From NCBI RefSeq assembly GCF_014636635.1, contig NZ_BMEO01000011.1, forward strand, positions 1 to 64,000: 64,000 bases of DNA, given 5' to 3'. Shown piece by piece: positions 35,834-46,609 of the stretch (position 1 is the stretch's first letter; each line of letters starts with the position of its first letter). This stretch comes from Marinicella pacifica (lineage in GTDB: Bacteria > Pseudomonadota > Gammaproteobacteria > Xanthomonadales > Marinicellaceae). The notes under the pieces were generated by a model. It did not search any database, was not told the DNA's origin, and saw only the letters and a program-made list of their open reading frames with translations. Both the position numbers and the translations under genes were made by a program.

Positions 35834-38062
35834 ATGGATTTTGAAACCCTATCCATGGGCGAATATGCCGAGCGGGCTTATCTGGATTATTCCATGTATG
35901 TGGTACTGGACCGGGCTTTGCCGTTTATTGGCGATGGTTTAAAACCGGTACAACGGCGTATTGTGTATGCCATGAGTGAGCTGGGTCTGTCGGCACAATC
36001 GAAACACAAAAAATCAGCCAGAACCATTGGTGATGTGATTGGTAAGTTTCATCCGCATGGTGATTCGGCCTGTTATGAAGCGATGGTACACATGGCTCAG
36101 GACTTTTCCTACCGTTACCCGCTGATTGACGGCCAGGGAAACTTTGGTTCACCGGATGACCCGAAATCTTTTGCGGCAATGCGCTACACCGAATCGCGGC
36201 TGACCGCCTATGCCAAAACTTTGCTCAGCGAATTGCCCCACGGCACAGTGGACTGGGGACCCAATTTTGACGGCACCATGGACGAACCAATTTGGTTGCC
36301 GGCCAGATTACCCAATGTTTTATTGAATGGTGCATCGGGGATTGCGGTCGGTATGGCCACCGATATTCCGCCGCATAACCTCGTTGAGGTGGCCAATGCC
36401 ACTTTGCATTTGTTGGACAATCCAGGTGCTGATGTGGCCGAATTATGTGAATTTATTTCAGGTCCCGATTATCCCACCAAAGCAGAAATTATCACGCCGC
36501 GGGCGGAACTCGTGAAAGCTTATGAATCCGGTCACGGCAGTATCCGTATGCGGGCGGTATACAGCCGTGAGGGCAACGACATTGTTATCACCGCTTTACC
36601 CCATCAGGCTTCGGGCAGCAAAATCCTCGACCAAATTGCGTCCCAGATGCGGGCCAAGAAATTACCCATGGTGAGCGATTTACGCGATGAATCGGACCAT
36701 GAAAACCGGGTGCGACTGGTGATCACCGCCCGCTCCAACCGGATTGATTTTGAAGCGCTGATGTTGCATTTGTTCGCCACCACGGATTTGGAAAAGACCT
36801 ATAAGCTGAATCTGAATATGATCGGTCTTGATCAGCGGCCTCAGGTAAAAAACCTCAAAGGCATCTTAAAAGAATGGCTGCGGTTCAGAACCGAAACCGT
36901 ACGCCGCCGTTTACAACATCGTTTGGATAAGGTGGATGCCCGTTTGCATATTTTAGACGGTTTGTTGGTGGCCTTTTTAAATCTGGATGAGGTGATTCGG
37001 ATTATTCGGGAAGAAGAACAGCCGAAACAAGAGCTGATGCGTGCCTTTAAACTTAGTGAAATTCAGGCTGATGCCATTTTAGACACCCGTTTGCGTCATC
37101 TGGCACGTCTGGAAGAAATGAAAATCCGCACCGAACAAACTGAATTACAGGCGGAAAAAATCGATTTGGAAACCACCTTAAAATCCCGGGCGCGCATGAA
37201 AACCCTGATTAAACAGGAAATCACCACCGATCGTGATCAGTATGGTGATGCACGTCAATCGTCTCTGGCGGAACGTGATGCCGCCGAAGTCTTTGATGAA
37301 ACCAAGCTGGTGCCCAGTGAGCCGATGACAGTGATTTTATCCAAAGCCGGCTGGGTGCGTGCGGCAAAGGGTCATGAGGTGGATCCGATGACCATGAGCT
37401 ACAAATCCGGTGATGCGTATCTGGACCATTGTTTCGGACGCAGTCAGCATTTTTCGGTGTTTTTAAACAACAATGGCCGTAGTTTCACGCTGGCCACCCA
37501 CAGTTTACCCTCAGCCCGCGGTCAGGGCGAGCCTTTGGCCACAAAATTTAATTTTAAGAACAACGCTTTACCGGTCGCGGTGAGCTGCTTTCCGCCGAAA
37601 GCGGCGATTTTAATGGCGTCATCCGCCGGTTACGGCTACCATGGTTTAATGGAAAACCTGTACAGTAAGATGAAAGCCGGTAAACTGGTTTTAACTGTTC
37701 CCAAAGGTTATCAGGCCCTTAAACCACGGCGCATCGAACGGGTGGCCGAAGCCCACGTGGTGTGTGTCACCAATGCCGGTTATATGCTGGTATTTCCGCT
37801 GGAAGAATTGCCGGAACTGACCAAAGGCAAAGGCAATAAAATGATTAATATCCCCGCCAAACGACTCAAATCCGGCGAGGAATATTTGTTATCTACATTG
37901 GTTATTACACCGGACCAATCCTTCCTGGTGCACGCCGGTCAGCGTTATATCCGTTTTAAATGGAAAGACCTGGAAAACTATCTGGGCAAACGGGCACACC
38001 GTGGTCAGGTCTTGCCGCAGGGCTTTAGAAACGTCGATCGGCTAGAATCGGAAGTGGACTAA
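35834..38062 (+). CDS. parC: DNA topoisomerase IV subunit A
   Basis: Breakage-reunion subunit of topoisomerase IV, which decatenates chromosomes. The catalytic tyrosine is in [10 protein letters not shown]. The quinolone-determining region [13 protein letters not shown] has the Ser and Glu found in sensitive enzymes. The length of 742 residues and the C-terminal blades with few repeats are typical of ParC, not GyrA. No parE is visible in the window. No Shine-Dalgarno sequence precedes ATG 35834. The secreted-hydrolase gene follows after 4 bp. Confidence 0.95.
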   Translation: MDFETLSMGEYAERAYLDYSMYVVLDRALPFIGDGLKPVQRRIVYAMSELGLSAQSKHKKSARTIGDVIGKFHPHGDSACYEAMVHMAQDFSYRYPLIDGQGNFGSPDDPKSFAAMRYTESRLTAYAKTLLSELPHGTVDWGPNFDGTMDEPIWLPARLPNVLLNGASGIAVGMATDIPPHNLVEVANATLHLLDNPGADVAELCEFISGPDYPTKAEIITPRAELVKAYESGHGSIRMRAVYSREGNDIVITALPHQASGSKILDQIASQMRAKKLPMVSDLRDESDHENRVRLVITARSNRIDFEALMLHLFATTDLEKTYKLNLNMIGLDQRPQVKNLKGILKEWLRFRTETVRRRLQHRLDKVDARLHILDGLLVAFLNLDEVIRIIREEEQPKQELMRAFKLSEIQADAILDTRLRHLARLEEMKIRTEQTELQAEKIDLETTLKSRARMKTLIKQEITTDRDQYGDARQSSLAERDAAEVFDETKLVPSEPMTVILSKAGWVRAAKGHEVDPMTMSYKSGDAYLDHCFGRSQHFSVFLNNNGRSFTLATHSLPSARGQGEPLATKFNFKNNALPVAVSCFPPKAAILMASSAGYGYHGLMENLYSKMKAGKLVLTVPKGYQALKPRRIERVAEAHVVCVTNAGYMLVFPLEELPELTKGKGNKMINIPAKRLKSGEEYLLSTLVITPDQSFLVHAGQRYIRFKWKDLENYLGKRAHRGQVLPQGFRNVDRLESEVD

Positions 38063-38066
38063 TCCA

Positions 38067-38888
38067 ATGCGTATCGGGCTAATCATTGCATTTATGATGT
38101 CTGCTTTCAGTGCCACGGCGGTGCACACCATGCCGAGTCTGATGGATTGTGATGACATGATATTTGTGGATGGTTTTGTGTCCGATTCCTGGCCGTCTCA
38201 GGGCAGTGGCGGGTCGGTTAACACCGGTTCCCGAACCATTTATATCAACAGTCAATTGCAATACCGCAGTTATTATTACCACATCCCCTCAAGCTATCAG
38301 GGGCTAAAAGCCTTGCCCATCATGTATTTGTTTCATGGTGCCGCCGGTGCCGGTAATGCGCCGTGGGCAGCAGAGTACAGTCGGGATTTATGGCAAGCAA
38401 CGGCCGAAGCCCATCAGATTATTGTTGTGGCTCAGGTGGCAACCGGTCAGCAAGGTGGCTGGATACCGAGCAATATGGTGGCGATTCTAAATGCAATATC
38501 CGCCGATATGCAGGCGCGGTATAACATCGAAAAACGCCGGGTTTATGGCTGGGGTTTTTCAGCCGGTGGTTTTGTGTTGCATGAACTGGCTTTACTGAAT
38601 GCCGGTGAATTTGCCGGTTATGCCGTTAGTGGTGCCCATCTGGGATATGCTGCCAGTGTTGGTGTTTATCCATCCACCGCTTCACGGAAGTTACCCGTGG
38701 TCCTGTCTGTCGGACAAAGTGATGGATATTATAATGATGTTTTTAATGATTTCAGTACTTTTCAGCAATCCGGTTGGCAAGCGGGTTACAATGTCTGGTT
38801 TGACAGCTATGCAGGCGGTCATCAATATTTTCCCACAGAACCTGCAGATGTGTGGGATAAACTCTGTATTTCTAGTAATTTAGATTAA
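38067..38888 (+). CDS. Secreted alpha/beta hydrolase (PHB-depolymerase / esterase-like)
   Basis: A 273-residue exported protein with a signal peptide of about 19 residues. It has the fold features of the polyhydroxybutyrate-depolymerase / feruloyl-esterase group: an oxyanion strand MYLFHGAAGAG, the nucleophile elbow GWGFSAGG, an acid region VGQSDGYY and a C-terminal His in YAGGHQYFP. The segment CDDMIFVDGF after the signal resembles short motifs found in other secreted proteins of some gammaproteobacteria, which is only an impression. Substrate is unknown. It follows parC by 4 bp and precedes rimB by one base. Confidence 0.78.
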   Translation: MRIGLIIAFMMSAFSATAVHTMPSLMDCDDMIFVDGFVSDSWPSQGSGGSVNTGSRTIYINSQLQYRSYYYHIPSSYQGLKALPIMYLFHGAAGAGNAPWAAEYSRDLWQATAEAHQIIVVAQVATGQQGGWIPSNMVAILNAISADMQARYNIEKRRVYGWGFSAGGFVLHELALLNAGEFAGYAVSGAHLGYAASVGVYPSTASRKLPVVLSVGQSDGYYNDVFNDFSTFQQSGWQAGYNVWFDSYAGGHQYFPTEPADVWDKLCISSNLD

Positions 38889-38889
38889 A

Positions 38890-39339
38890 ATGAATGAACA
38901 AAAACAACTGATTATCGGTTGGAAAGAGTGGGGTGCTTTGCCGGAATTGGGTATTCAGCGCATCCACATGAAAACCGACACCGGTGCCAAAACCAGTGCC
39001 ATTCACACGATTGAATATGCCCTGTATGAAAAAGACGATGAAGAATGGGTGCGTTTTGTGGTGGCGCCGGTCCAGGATGATGATGACAGCCAAATTGAAT
39101 GCCATTTGCCGGTTAAGGACAAGCGCACAGTAACCAATTCAGGTGGTATGAAAACCCACCGCATTGTGGTCGAAACCCTGTTGCATATTGGTGATCTGCA
39201 AAAACGCATTGAACTGACCCTGGCCTGCCGTAAAAAAATGAAATTTCGCATGCTTTTAGGCCGTCAGGCCATGCAAGGTATGTCTGTCAGACCGGACAAA
39301 GCCCATCTCATTAAACCCCCAACCAAAACAAAACCATGA
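38890..39339 (+). CDS. rimB: Retropepsin-like aspartic protease, RimB family
   Basis: A 149-residue single-domain protein of the family once labelled ATP-dependent zinc protease. The catalytic motif [11 protein letters not shown] places the aspartate at D30, and RMLLGRQAM near the C-terminus is the second strand typical of retropepsins. In Pseudomonas, RimB acts with the ligase RimK to remove glutamate residues added to ribosomal protein S6. The ATGA overlap with rimK here supports the same pairing. No signal peptide is present, so it is cytoplasmic. Confidence 0.85.
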   Translation: MNEQKQLIIGWKEWGALPELGIQRIHMKTDTGAKTSAIHTIEYALYEKDDEEWVRFVVAPVQDDDDSQIECHLPVKDKRTVTNSGGMKTHRIVVETLLHIGDLQKRIELTLACRKKMKFRMLLGRQAMQGMSVRPDKAHLIKPPTKTKP

Positions 39340-40244
39340 AAATTGCCCTGCTCTCCCGTAACGCCCGCCTGTATTCTTCTCGACGCCTGGTCGAAGCCGC
39401 CCAAAAGCGTGGCCATGAGGTGCGGGTGGTGGATGCCTTGCGTTGTTATATGAACATCTCATCCAATAATCCGGTGCTGCATTATCGCGGTGAGGACCTG
39501 ACGGATTTTGATGCAGTGATACCGCGGATTGGTGCATCGATTACTTTTTATGGCACCGCTGTGTTGCGGCAATTCGAAATGATGGGGGTCTATCCCCTCA
39601 ATGAAAGTGTGGCGGTCACCCGTTCCCGGGATAAACTGCGGTCATTACAACTCTTATCACGAAAGGGTATCGGCATGCCGGTCACCGGTTTTGCCAATTC
39701 ACCTGATGACATTCCTGATTTGATTAAAATGGTGGGCGGTGCGCCTTTGGTGATAAAATTACTGGAAGGTACTCAGGGAATCGGTGTGGTTCTGGCAGAA
39801 ACCCGTAAAGCGGCTGAGAGTGTGATTGAAGCCTTTTTAGGTCTCAATGCCAACATTATGGTACAGGAATTTATCAAAGAAGCCGGTGGTGCCGATATCC
39901 GCTGTTTTGTGATTGGCGGCAAAGTTGTCGCGGCCATGAAACGGCAAGGTGCGGAGGGAGAATTTCGTTCTAATTTACACCGTGGCGGCAGTGCGTCATT
40001 AATTAAACTGAGGCCCGAAGAACGGCAAACAGCCATCAGAGCGGCTAAAATTATGGGGCTGAATGTGGCCGGTGTGGATTTATTGCGCGCCGATCGTGGT
40101 CCTGTTGTGATGGAAGTGAATTCATCCCCGGGTCTCGAAGGCATCGAACGTGCCACCGGTAAAGATGTGGCCGGATTAATCATTGATTTTATCGAAAAAA
40201 ATGCCAAACCCCACCGCACCCGAACCAAGGGCGGAAAAGGCTAA
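39336..40244 (+). CDS. rimK: Ribosomal protein S6 glutamate ligase RimK
   Basis: ATP-grasp ligase that adds glutamate to the C-terminus of ribosomal protein S6. The 302-residue protein has the N-terminal [17 protein letters not shown], the ATP-grasp core [37 protein letters not shown] and the metal site [14 protein letters not shown]. Coupled by ATGA to rimB and followed 63 bp later by a universal-stress gene. The lysine-rich tail is slightly longer than the core needs. Confidence 0.95.
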   Translation: MKIALLSRNARLYSSRRLVEAAQKRGHEVRVVDALRCYMNISSNNPVLHYRGEDLTDFDAVIPRIGASITFYGTAVLRQFEMMGVYPLNESVAVTRSRDKLRSLQLLSRKGIGMPVTGFANSPDDIPDLIKMVGGAPLVIKLLEGTQGIGVVLAETRKAAESVIEAFLGLNANIMVQEFIKEAGGADIRCFVIGGKVVAAMKRQGAEGEFRSNLHRGGSASLIKLRPEERQTAIRAAKIMGLNVAGVDLLRADRGPVVMEVNSSPGLEGIERATGKDVAGLIIDFIEKNAKPHRTRTKGGKG

Positions 40245-40307
40245 ATCTGTTGAAAAAAGGCACCCAAGAAGGTATAATAATTAGTTAATCAAAATATAAA
40301 AAAACCT

Positions 40308-41171
40308 ATGAAAATAATCACTGTTCCGGTCGCAAAACGCAAAGAATGTCACTATTTACTCGAGACTGCATTCCAGTTGGCAGATGATCTTGACGCCAAT
40401 GTCTCAGGCTTGCATGTCAGACCCCACAGAGAAGAATCCATCGGTGGCGATTACGGTATCATTAGTCCGATTGCCATGAACAACATGTCGCAGTGGTACA
40501 AAGCGGATTTGGACGATGAATTAGAAAGCCAGGCTGCCGCTGATTTGTTTAAAGAATACAGCGACAATGCCGGTTTTAATTTCAGAAAACGCATCACCAA
40601 AGACATGGAAGAATCGTCTTTGTGGCGTGAAATGGTGGGCGATCCGCAAAGTGTATTGTCCATTGTCGGTCCGGTCAGCGATCTCATGTTGGTATCACGA
40701 CCCAAGAAAAAAAGCAGCGGTCAGGCCAAGCAATTTTTATCCGCCGCTTTGTTTAACACCGGCCGACCGGTGCTGATGTTGCCGCAGAAAAAACTCAAAA
40801 GTGTCGGCAAACGGGTTTTGATTGCCTGGAACCAGAAAGATTCGGTGATGCAAACCATCGTCAGCGCATTGCCGCTGTTAAAACAAGCAGAGCAAGTTAA
40901 CATACTGTGTGCCGGTCCCGACAACCGTGCCCGGCCCAAAACCAAACATTTACAGGATTATTTAAAAGTATGGGGCATTGACAGTGACATGAAAATCACC
41001 AAAGGTCTCAAAGTCCACGATGAAATCATCGATACCTACAAAGCCACCGGTTCGGATTTATTGTTGATGGGTGCCTATTCCCGCGGTCGTTTCACCGAAT
41101 GGTTTATGGGTGGCTTTACAAAGTACATTCTGACCGACAGCAATATCCCGACACTGATGCAGCACAGCTAA
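40308..41171 (+). CDS. Universal stress protein, two UspA domains
   Basis: A 287-residue tandem-UspA protein. The first half is diverged. The second half (from KRVLIAWNQKDSVMQTI) ends in the family nucleotide-loop pattern LLLMGAYSRGRFTEWFMGG. Members bind ATP or act in stress endurance without a defined reaction. It closes the parC-hydrolase-rimB-rimK run on the + strand and ends at a strong terminator shared with ppsA. Confidence 0.88.
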   Translation: MKIITVPVAKRKECHYLLETAFQLADDLDANVSGLHVRPHREESIGGDYGIISPIAMNNMSQWYKADLDDELESQAAADLFKEYSDNAGFNFRKRITKDMEESSLWREMVGDPQSVLSIVGPVSDLMLVSRPKKKSSGQAKQFLSAALFNTGRPVLMLPQKKLKSVGKRVLIAWNQKDSVMQTIVSALPLLKQAEQVNILCAGPDNRARPKTKHLQDYLKVWGIDSDMKITKGLKVHDEIIDTYKATGSDLLLMGAYSRGRFTEWFMGGFTKYILTDSNIPTLMQHS

Positions 41172-41195
41172 GCATTGTCAGATATTCATGATAGT

Positions 41196-41222
41196 CAAAA
41201 ACGCCCTAATTGGGCGTTTTTG
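41196..41222. terminator. Bidirectional intrinsic terminator between the usp gene and ppsA
   Basis: A perfect 11-bp stem (41196-41206 with 41212-41222), rich in GC at its tip, has A/T runs at its base that provide T tracts in both directions. Confidence 0.88.
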
Positions 41223-41240
41223 TGGGTCACATTGGGTGGT

Positions 41241-43592
41241 TTATTTCGCCAATTTTAACCAGGTTTCCACCACAGTATCTGGGTTTAAAGACACACTCTC
41301 GATACCTTCATCTAACAGCCATTGGGCCAGATCTGGGTGGTCGGAGGGGCCCTGGCCGCAGATGCCGATGTATTTGCCGCGTTTTTTGCAGGCCTGGATG
41401 GCCATCGACAACATTTTTTTGACTGCAGGATCGCGTTCGTCGAATAGATGAGCGATAACACCGGAATCCCGGTCTAAGCCTAAGGTTAATTGGGTCATGT
41501 CGTTGGAGCCGATGGAAAAGCCATCGAAGATATCCAGGAATTCATCCGCCAGCAGGGCATTGGAAGGTAACTCACACATCATGATGATTTTGAGGTCATT
41601 GTCGCCCTGTTTCAGGCCGAATTTAGCCATCAGGTCAATCACCGCCCGGCCTTCTGCGACAGTGCGTACAAATGGTACCATAGCCCAGACATTGGTCAGG
41701 CCCATCTCATCCCGGATATATTTTAAGGCCTCGCATTCCATTTCAAAACAATCCACAAAAGAATCATCCAGGTAACGGGAAGCACCGCGAAAACCAAGCA
41801 TCGGGTTTTCCTCATCCGGTTCGTAAGCATTACCGCCAATCAGGTTGGCATATTCGTTGGATTTAAAATCAGATAAACGGACAATCACCGGTTTCGGGTT
41901 AAAGGCCGCGGCCAGCGTGGAGACGCCTTCGGCCAGCCGTTTCACAAAATAATCTCGCGGCGAATCATAGGCCGCCACCATCGGGTCGGTGATGGCTTTG
42001 ATGTCAGCCGGTTGGTTGTCGTAGTCCAGCAACACTTTGGGGTGAATGCCAATCATGCGGTTGATAATAAACTCCAGACGGGCCAGGCCGATGCCGAAAC
42101 CGGGCAGGTTCTGAAAGTCAAAAGCGCGGTCCGGATTACCGATGTTCATCATGATTTTTAACGGGGCTTCGGGCATGTTTTTGAGGTCGGTGGTTTTGAT
42201 TTCAAAATCCAGTAAGCCTTCATAAATCCGACCAGTATCACCTTCGCTGCAGGAGGCTGTCACCGCCTGGCCGTGCTTTATTTTGGTCGTGGCATTACCG
42301 CAACCGACAATGGCCGGAATGCCCAGTTCACGGGCAATGATGGCGGCATGGCAGGTGCGTCCACCACGGTTGGTGACAATGGCCGCGGCTTTTTTCATAA
42401 TCGGTTCCCAATCGGGATCGGTCATGTCTGTCACCAGCACATCGCCTTCATTCACTTCATGCATCTGGTCGATTCCGGCAATCACTTTGGCACTACCCTG
42501 ACCAATTTTTTGGCCAATGCTGCGGCCTTCGGCAACCACGGCACTTTTTTCTTTGAGTTGATAACGTTCAATTTTTTGACCACCGGTTTCACGCGATTTC
42601 ACGGTTTCGGGACGGGCCTGAACAATATACAATTCGCCACTGTGGCCGTCTTTGGCCCATTCGATGTCCATCGGTCGTTTATAGTGGTCTTCAATAACCA
42701 TCGCCTGTTGTGCCAGTCGTTGTGCTTCTGCGTCGCAAATAGAAAAGCGCTGTTGTTTCGTCTTGTCCACCGGATCTGTACGCACGCCGGTGTCTCCGTA
42801 GGTCATGGCGATGGCTTTGGTGCCTAAATTGCGGCGTAAAATGGCCGGTTTTTTATTTTTCAAACTTTGTTTATAGACATAGAATTCATCGGGGTTCACC
42901 GCGCCCTGAACCACCATTTCTCCCAGGCCGTAAGATGAGGTAATAAACACCACATCATTAAAACCCGATTCGGTGTCCATGGTAAACATCACGCCACTGG
43001 CGGCCAAATCCGAACGCACCATTTGTTGAATGCCGGCGGATAAGGCCACATCCTCGTGTTTAAAGCCGTGGTGAACCCGGTAGGAAATGGCGCGGTCATT
43101 GTACAGGGAGGCAAACACTTCATGGGTTTTGGCCAGTACATCATCAATACCATGAACATTTAAAAAGGTCTCCTGTTGGCCGGCAAAGGAGGCGTCCGGT
43201 AAATCTTCGGCGGTGGCGGATGAACGCACAGCAACGCTAAAATCATCGCCCAGCTCATCTTGCATCGCCTGATAAGCTTCGCTGATGGCTTGTTGCAGTT
43301 TGGGTTGAAAAGGTGTATTTAAAATCCAGGCACGGATATCTTGTCCGGCACTTTGCAAGGCCGCTAAGTCATCGGTATCGAGCTTATTCAGGCGCGCGTT
43401 GATTTTATCCCCGAGACCGGATTCGTTCAGAAAATCCCAAAAGGCTTGCGCGGTGGTGGCAAAACCACCGGGGACTTTGACACCCAAAGCCGATAAATGG
43501 GTAATCATTTCACCCAAAGACGCGTTTTTTCCACCCACCTTGTTTAAATCACCCAAGGTCAATTGATCCAGCCTAATGATGTAATCTGACAT
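41241..43592 (-). CDS. ppsA: Phosphoenolpyruvate synthase
   Basis: Makes phosphoenolpyruvate from pyruvate and ATP for gluconeogenesis. The N-terminal pyruvate/PEP-binding domain begins [20 protein letters not shown]. The phosphohistidine swivel is [21 protein letters not shown], and the C-terminal TIM barrel carries [17 protein letters not shown] and [10 protein letters not shown]. The ORF extends further upstream, but ATG 43592 starts the conserved N-terminus and has CGGA upstream, giving 783 residues. It diverges from ppsR, which encodes its regulator. Confidence 0.96.
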   Translation of the reverse strand: MSDYIIRLDQLTLGDLNKVGGKNASLGEMITHLSALGVKVPGGFATTAQAFWDFLNESGLGDKINARLNKLDTDDLAALQSAGQDIRAWILNTPFQPKLQQAISEAYQAMQDELGDDFSVAVRSSATAEDLPDASFAGQQETFLNVHGIDDVLAKTHEVFASLYNDRAISYRVHHGFKHEDVALSAGIQQMVRSDLAASGVMFTMDTESGFNDVVFITSSYGLGEMVVQGAVNPDEFYVYKQSLKNKKPAILRRNLGTKAIAMTYGDTGVRTDPVDKTKQQRFSICDAEAQRLAQQAMVIEDHYKRPMDIEWAKDGHSGELYIVQARPETVKSRETGGQKIERYQLKEKSAVVAEGRSIGQKIGQGSAKVIAGIDQMHEVNEGDVLVTDMTDPDWEPIMKKAAAIVTNRGGRTCHAAIIARELGIPAIVGCGNATTKIKHGQAVTASCSEGDTGRIYEGLLDFEIKTTDLKNMPEAPLKIMMNIGNPDRAFDFQNLPGFGIGLARLEFIINRMIGIHPKVLLDYDNQPADIKAITDPMVAAYDSPRDYFVKRLAEGVSTLAAAFNPKPVIVRLSDFKSNEYANLIGGNAYEPDEENPMLGFRGASRYLDDSFVDCFEMECEALKYIRDEMGLTNVWAMVPFVRTVAEGRAVIDLMAKFGLKQGDNDLKIIMMCELPSNALLADEFLDIFDGFSIGSNDMTQLTLGLDRDSGVIAHLFDERDPAVKKMLSMAIQACKKRGKYIGICGQGPSDHPDLAQWLLDEGIESVSLNPDTVVETWLKLAK

Positions 43593-43698
43593 GAAATTTC
43601 CGTTGTGCTTAAAAATGGTATATTCTATATGACGCAACCAAGAAGCGAAACGGATAAGCCTTGAAATTAATAAATTTGACTCAAAAACAGCCAAAACC

Positions 43699-44532
43699 AT
43701 GAATGATAAGTCACCCCAACAAACCTGCGCCATCTTTTATGTCTCAGACGGCACCGGCATCACCGCTGAAACGGTGGGTCAGAGTCTGATTACACAATTT
43801 CCGCAACACATAAAATTTATTCAAAAACGCATTCCTTTTGTGGATACCGAAGCCAAAGCAGCGCAAGCCGCGGACATGATTCGACAAGCGCAAGCAGATT
43901 TTCAGCCGCTGGTTATTAACACCGTGGTGGATGTGAATTTACGTAAAATTATTCACGCCGCCGGTGGTCTGAAATTGGATCCGTTCAATCAACTGCTGCG
44001 TCAGATTGAAGAAAATTTGGGGATTGAACGCAGTCCCGGTGTCGGTCGCGCCCATGGTATTTATGACAGCCATTCCTATAATGCGCGCATAGACGCCACC
44101 AATTTCGCCCTGGCCCATGATGATGGCATGAACCTGAATCTCAATCAGGCTGAAGTTATTTTGTTGGGCGTGTCGCGTTCAGGAAAAACACCCACTTGTC
44201 TTTATCTCGCGTTGCATTACGGCATTAAAGCCGCCAATTACCCGATCACGGATGAGGATTTGGAGCGCATGGAGTTACCCAAAGCTGTTACCAAACACCG
44301 CGATAAATTGTTTGGTTTAACCATCGATCCCCATCGACTGTCTCAGATTCGCGGCAAAAGACGGCCCGATTCGCGTTATGCTAATATGAAAAAATGCCAA
44401 AAAGAAATCTCCGATGCTGAATCTCTGTTCCACCGTTATCGTGTGCCTTTTATGAACACCACGTTGACTTCGATTGAAGAAATTTCCGGTAAGATTTTAT
44501 TGGAACTTAACTTAAATAAACGCTTGTATTGA
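43699..44532 (+). CDS. ppsR: PEP synthase regulatory kinase/phosphorylase
   Basis: Bifunctional DUF299-type enzyme that inactivates PEP synthase by ADP-dependent phosphorylation and reactivates it with phosphate. The family N-terminus [19 protein letters not shown], the P-loop [15 protein letters not shown] and [13 protein letters not shown] are present in 277 residues. It is adjacent to and divergent from ppsA, its target. The stop overlaps the next ATG by one base (TGATG). Confidence 0.95.
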   Translation: MNDKSPQQTCAIFYVSDGTGITAETVGQSLITQFPQHIKFIQKRIPFVDTEAKAAQAADMIRQAQADFQPLVINTVVDVNLRKIIHAAGGLKLDPFNQLLRQIEENLGIERSPGVGRAHGIYDSHSYNARIDATNFALAHDDGMNLNLNQAEVILLGVSRSGKTPTCLYLALHYGIKAANYPITDEDLERMELPKAVTKHRDKLFGLTIDPHRLSQIRGKRRPDSRYANMKKCQKEISDAESLFHRYRVPFMNTTLTSIEEISGKILLELNLNKRLY

Positions 44533-45020
44533 TGTCAAAATCCATTTTAAACAGCCGTTACTGGCGTCATCAGATATGGGCGCATAAGCACCACATCAGC
44601 CTGCAGGACTGGCATGAAGATAATTTCAGCTTACTGATGCGATTATTACCACCACGATTACATGTCGGGTTGCGGCATCAGGTCAGGGTTGATGGACAGC
44701 CCATTTTACAGGTGGTACAAACTGAGGCCTTTAAATACACCTCTGAATTGAATTTTTGCCTGCTGTTTGAGGATGAACCGTCAGATAATCTGCTGGTCAG
44801 GGTTTACCATGATGTGAATTTGGCTGAATTGTGGCAGGCTCATCAGTTTGACCGTTCGTTTCAACAACTGGGCGGACGGGCCGATTGTGGCCTAAAAGCC
44901 CGGCGGCGATACAGTTTGAATTGTTTTTTCAATAAATGGCTTCGACATTTATTGAAAAAAGGTTATGCCGGATCCGGCTGGTATGTTCAAAACAAGCCGA
45001 TAGCGGAGACACAGTTTTAA
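44532..45020 (+). CDS. DUF1249 (YqiB-like) protein
   Basis: A 162-residue cytoplasmic protein. The pattern ENFSLLMRLLP-like start (HEDNFSLLMRLLPP), central EAFKYTSELN, VRVYHDVNLAEL and terminal NCFFNKWLRHLLKKG match the DUF1249/YqiB family, whose function is unknown. It is translationally coupled to ppsR by TGATG and followed two bases later by a methyltransferase gene, suggesting a ppsR operon. Confidence 0.8.
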   Translation: MSKSILNSRYWRHQIWAHKHHISLQDWHEDNFSLLMRLLPPRLHVGLRHQVRVDGQPILQVVQTEAFKYTSELNFCLLFEDEPSDNLLVRVYHDVNLAELWQAHQFDRSFQQLGGRADCGLKARRRYSLNCFFNKWLRHLLKKGYAGSGWYVQNKPIAETQF

Positions 45021-45022
45021 TT

Positions 45023-45799
45023 ATGGATAAACACGCCTATTATCAGCAAGCGGTACAATGTGTTGAAGCGGAGATTGATTTTGTCAGCGAAACGTTTCGG
45101 CAATTACGCGGTCGTTCTGCAATAACCCTGCGAGAGGATTTTTGCGGTACCGCACAAACCACCTGTGAATGGATTAAACGGGGTGATGCCCATAAAGGGT
45201 ATGCAGTGGATTTTGATCCGCTGGTTTTACAATGGGGTGAGCGTCATAATGTCAGTGCGCTCAATGCCGAACAGCAACAACGGATAAATTTAATCAATGC
45301 AGATGTCCTGCAGGTACAGACACCGGCCATGGATATGGTGTTGGCGATGAATTTCAGCTACTTTATTTTTATGGGTCGCGGTGAAATGCTGGATTATTTT
45401 AACAGTGTTCACCGGTCACTGGCCGGGGACGGGGTGTTTTTTCTGGATGCTTTTGGCGGCTATGAGGCGGCCAAAGAACTCACTGAAGAACGGGATTGTG
45501 ATGGATTCACCTATATTTGGGAACAGTCCTCCTTCAACCCCATCACCGCAGAAATGCAGTGTTATATTCATTTTGAGACGGATGAGGGGGTGCGCATGGA
45601 TCGGGCTTTTGATTACCGGTGGCGCTTATGGACATTGCCAGAAATCACCGAGTTGCTGCGGGAAGCGGGATTCAGCGAAGTGGATGTTTACTGGGAAGGC
45701 ACCGATGAAGAAACCGGTGAGGGTAATGATATTTACACCGCCAGCACCGAAGGCACCGCCGATGCCGGCTGGGTGTGTTATATCGTGGCTCAAAAATGA
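45023..45799 (+). CDS. Class I SAM-dependent methyltransferase
   Basis: A 258-residue Rossmann methyltransferase. The SAM site reads LREDFCGTAQTTCEW with the acidic strand end AVDFDPLVLQWG. Motif IV region is MVLAMNFSYFIF, and FLDAFGGYEAAKEL follows. The start at 45023 lies just after the DUF1249 stop, with CGGAG upstream. The in-frame extension back to 44936 lies inside that gene and is rejected. Substrate is unknown. A repeat array begins at the base after its stop codon. Confidence 0.85.
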   Translation: MDKHAYYQQAVQCVEAEIDFVSETFRQLRGRSAITLREDFCGTAQTTCEWIKRGDAHKGYAVDFDPLVLQWGERHNVSALNAEQQQRINLINADVLQVQTPAMDMVLAMNFSYFIFMGRGEMLDYFNSVHRSLAGDGVFFLDAFGGYEAAKELTEERDCDGFTYIWEQSSFNPITAEMQCYIHFETDEGVRMDRAFDYRWRLWTLPEITELLREAGFSEVDVYWEGTDEETGEGNDIYTASTEGTADAGWVCYIVAQK

Positions 45800-46137
45800 C
45801 CTACAGGATGTAGGTCGGTGGCGTGAGCAGGCCGAAATTGTTCCCGACAATAATCGGCATTTCCCACATCCTTGTGGGTCGACGCGGAAGCCATCACACA
45901 CAGGATGTAGGTCGATGGCGTGAGCAGGCCGAAATTGTTCCCGACAATAATCGGCATTTTCCACATCCTTGTGGGTCGACGCGGAAGCCATCACACACAG
46001 GACGTAGGTCGAAGGCGTGAGCAGGCTTATGATGTTCCAGACAATCTATGCATTGCTTAGGTTCTGTAAATCGAAGGAATTGTTGGACATGTTGACATCT
46101 TTATGGGTCAACGCGAAAGCCATCATTCGCATCAGGC
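45800..46137. repeat. 97-bp palindromic tandem repeat array
   Basis: Two near-identical units (phase points 45804 and 45901) and a third diverged, expanded unit from 45998. Each unit holds hairpin A, GCCGAAATTGT...ACAATAATCGGC (45831-45858), and hairpin B, CCCACATCCTTGTGGG (45863-45878). Unit 1 also opens with CCTACAGGATGTAGG. The third unit keeps the flanks (GTAGGTCGAAGGCGTGAGCAGGC reduced form and the final GGGTCAACGCGAAAGCCATCA-like end) but has lost most of the stem pairing. ORFs across it are translations of the repeat, not genes. Confidence 0.85.
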
Positions 46138-46151
46138 AAAACTTTAAGATT

Positions 46152-46565
46152 CTATTTGTCGGCGGACAAGGATTGAATGTCTTGACGCAGGGCATCCTTT
46201 TTTGACAGGTTCATTTCGATGGTGCGCTTTAAAATGGCAAAACTTTCCATATCGATTTGGGTCCACTCGGCACCAAATAAATCGTTGCGCAGATGAACCA
46301 CCCGAATATTCATGATAATTGAAGGTGAATTTTCGATCGGAATCTGTAGCCGAAAAATATCCCCGGCCTTGACGGTGGTCTGCTCAGGGCAAGCCAGTAG
46401 CACACCTTTGAGAGATATATCGTAAATATGGGATTGCCAGCAGGATACGCCTGAGTACAGTGTCACTTCTTTGGTCAGGGGAATGCGGGTGAACTGACGT
46501 TTTTCTGGGTAGTCATTCATGGCGTGTTTGGCAGCGGGTTGTCTGAAATCGGCTATTGTACTCAT
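46152..46565 (-). CDS. PilZ-domain protein
   Basis: A short cytoplasmic protein of about 137 residues made almost entirely of one PilZ domain. The c-di-GMP-binding motifs are KRQFTRIPL (Arg-x-x-x-Arg) and YDISLKGVLLACP (Asp-x-Ser-x-x-Gly). This predicts a c-di-GMP receptor acting on an unknown partner. The ORF can be opened at a TTG at 46592; ATG 46565 or ATG 46520 are both reasonable, and no Shine-Dalgarno decides between them. The neighbouring PhnD-like gene is on the same strand 45 bp upstream. Confidence 0.85.
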   Translation of the reverse strand: MSTIADFRQPAAKHAMNDYPEKRQFTRIPLTKEVTLYSGVSCWQSHIYDISLKGVLLACPEQTTVKAGDIFRLQIPIENSPSIIMNIRVVHLRNDLFGAEWTQIDMESFAILKRTIEMNLSKKDALRQDIQSLSADK

Positions 46566-46609
46566 AATAAATGGTATTGAAAGCTTTGCCAAAAAACTGT
46601 GACGTGGGT

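Noticed and set aside
43593-43698. Cra-like operator between ppsA and ppsR
   Set aside because: Only a GAAACG half-site is visible (in AAGCGAAACGG); the second half of the palindrome is absent.
43593-43733. N-terminal extension of ppsA
   Set aside because: The extra 47 residues are unlike the family and overlap the divergent ppsR start; ATG 43592 has a ribosome site.
45381-46020. Several ORFs across the 97-bp repeats and the methyltransferase 3' end
   Set aside because: They are other-frame translations of the methyltransferase gene or translate the repeat itself, giving internally duplicated peptides without family resemblance.
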